Shown here: positions 14,208-14,279 of the stretch, one piece after another
How the letters are laid out: every line of letters starts with the position of its first letter
Numbering within the stretch: position 1 is the first letter of the stretch
Source of the DNA: CAYVGO01 sp964450725
GTDB lineage: Bacteria; Bacteroidota; Bacteroidia; Bacteroidales; UBA932
Direction of reading: 5' to 3'
Length of the DNA stretch: 14,279 nt
Assembly: GCA_964450725.1 (NCBI GenBank)
Contig: CAYVGO010000056.1
Span: 1-14,279 of the forward strand
Position numbers and translations under genes: made by a program
The notes under the pieces: generated by a model
What the model was told of the DNA's origin: nothing
What the model saw: the letters and a program-made list of their open reading frames with translations, nothing else
Database searches by the model: none

Positions 14208-14279
14208 GAAAAAAAGTTTTTTGTCATTTGCGGAGTTTCCGCAAGTCACAAAAAGAGGTTTTTAGCATTTGCGGAGTTT
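14208..14279 (+). repeat. Start of a second 41-bp hairpin array, cut by the window end
   Basis: CATTTGCGG recurs at 14225 and 14266, exactly 41 bp apart, with the same hairpin (TTGCGGAGTTTCCGCAA, 14228-14244), GTCAC and A-run/T-run linker as the array at 29-347. The linker reads AAAAAGAGG rather than AAAAAAGAG, keeping the unit length. An A-run/T-run (14208-14222) marks the array start, 45 bp after the surE stop. Orientation matches the first array. Whether another DUF6261-type gene follows lies outside the window. Confidence 0.9.

Overview
The window reads as chromosomal DNA of a member of the Bacteroidota, probably Bacteroidales-like. The DNA is AT-rich and starts have no obvious Shine-Dalgarno. 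There are promoter boxes of the TAnnTTTG type, a DAHP synthase fused to a type II chorismate mutase, a very long TamB-like protein, a DUF6261-type protein, and heptamer-rich palindromic intergenic DNA. This assignment is inferred from gene content and motifs; no database search was run.

Layout. (1) 1-1374 is an accessory-looking module. Eight units of a perfectly phased 41-bp tandem repeat (29-347), each with a short hairpin, lie directly before a 244-codon gene of the DUF6261 type (379-1113). A long hairpin (1131-1175) and a 46-bp palindrome (1261-1306) follow the gene. Related short repeats bound the module: 1-29, an inverted copy at 1223-1240, and a direct copy at 1349-1374. (2) 1406-3221 is on the minus strand: ruvC, then the aroF/chorismate mutase fusion, ending in a strong terminator (1406-1453). 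(3) 3222-3436 is a divergent promoter region with back-to-back -7 boxes and a possible 29-codon small ORF. (4) 3437-7891 is a 1484-codon TamB/AsmA-like gene. (5) 7892-8282 is a gene-free stretch with three 23-bp palindromic repeats. (6) 8283-11267 is a SNF2-family helicase. (7) 11468-14163 carries prs, pyrF and surE on the plus strand, with hairpins in the gaps. (8) From about 14208 to the window end the same 41-bp array starts again in the same orientation.

How the genes fit together. Most of the window is housekeeping: Holliday-junction resolution (RuvC), entry to the shikimate pathway plus the chorismate branch point, envelope biogenesis (TamB) and nucleotide metabolism. Prs makes PRPP, which is used upstream of PyrF in UMP synthesis, and SurE dephosphorylates nucleotides.

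The unexplained part is the 41-bp hairpin array with its DUF6261-type gene. Its stem pairing survives a double base change, it occurs at two loci about 14 kb apart, and related short repeats bound the first copy. This makes it the best candidate here for an undescribed dispersed module. Its function cannot be read from the sequence.
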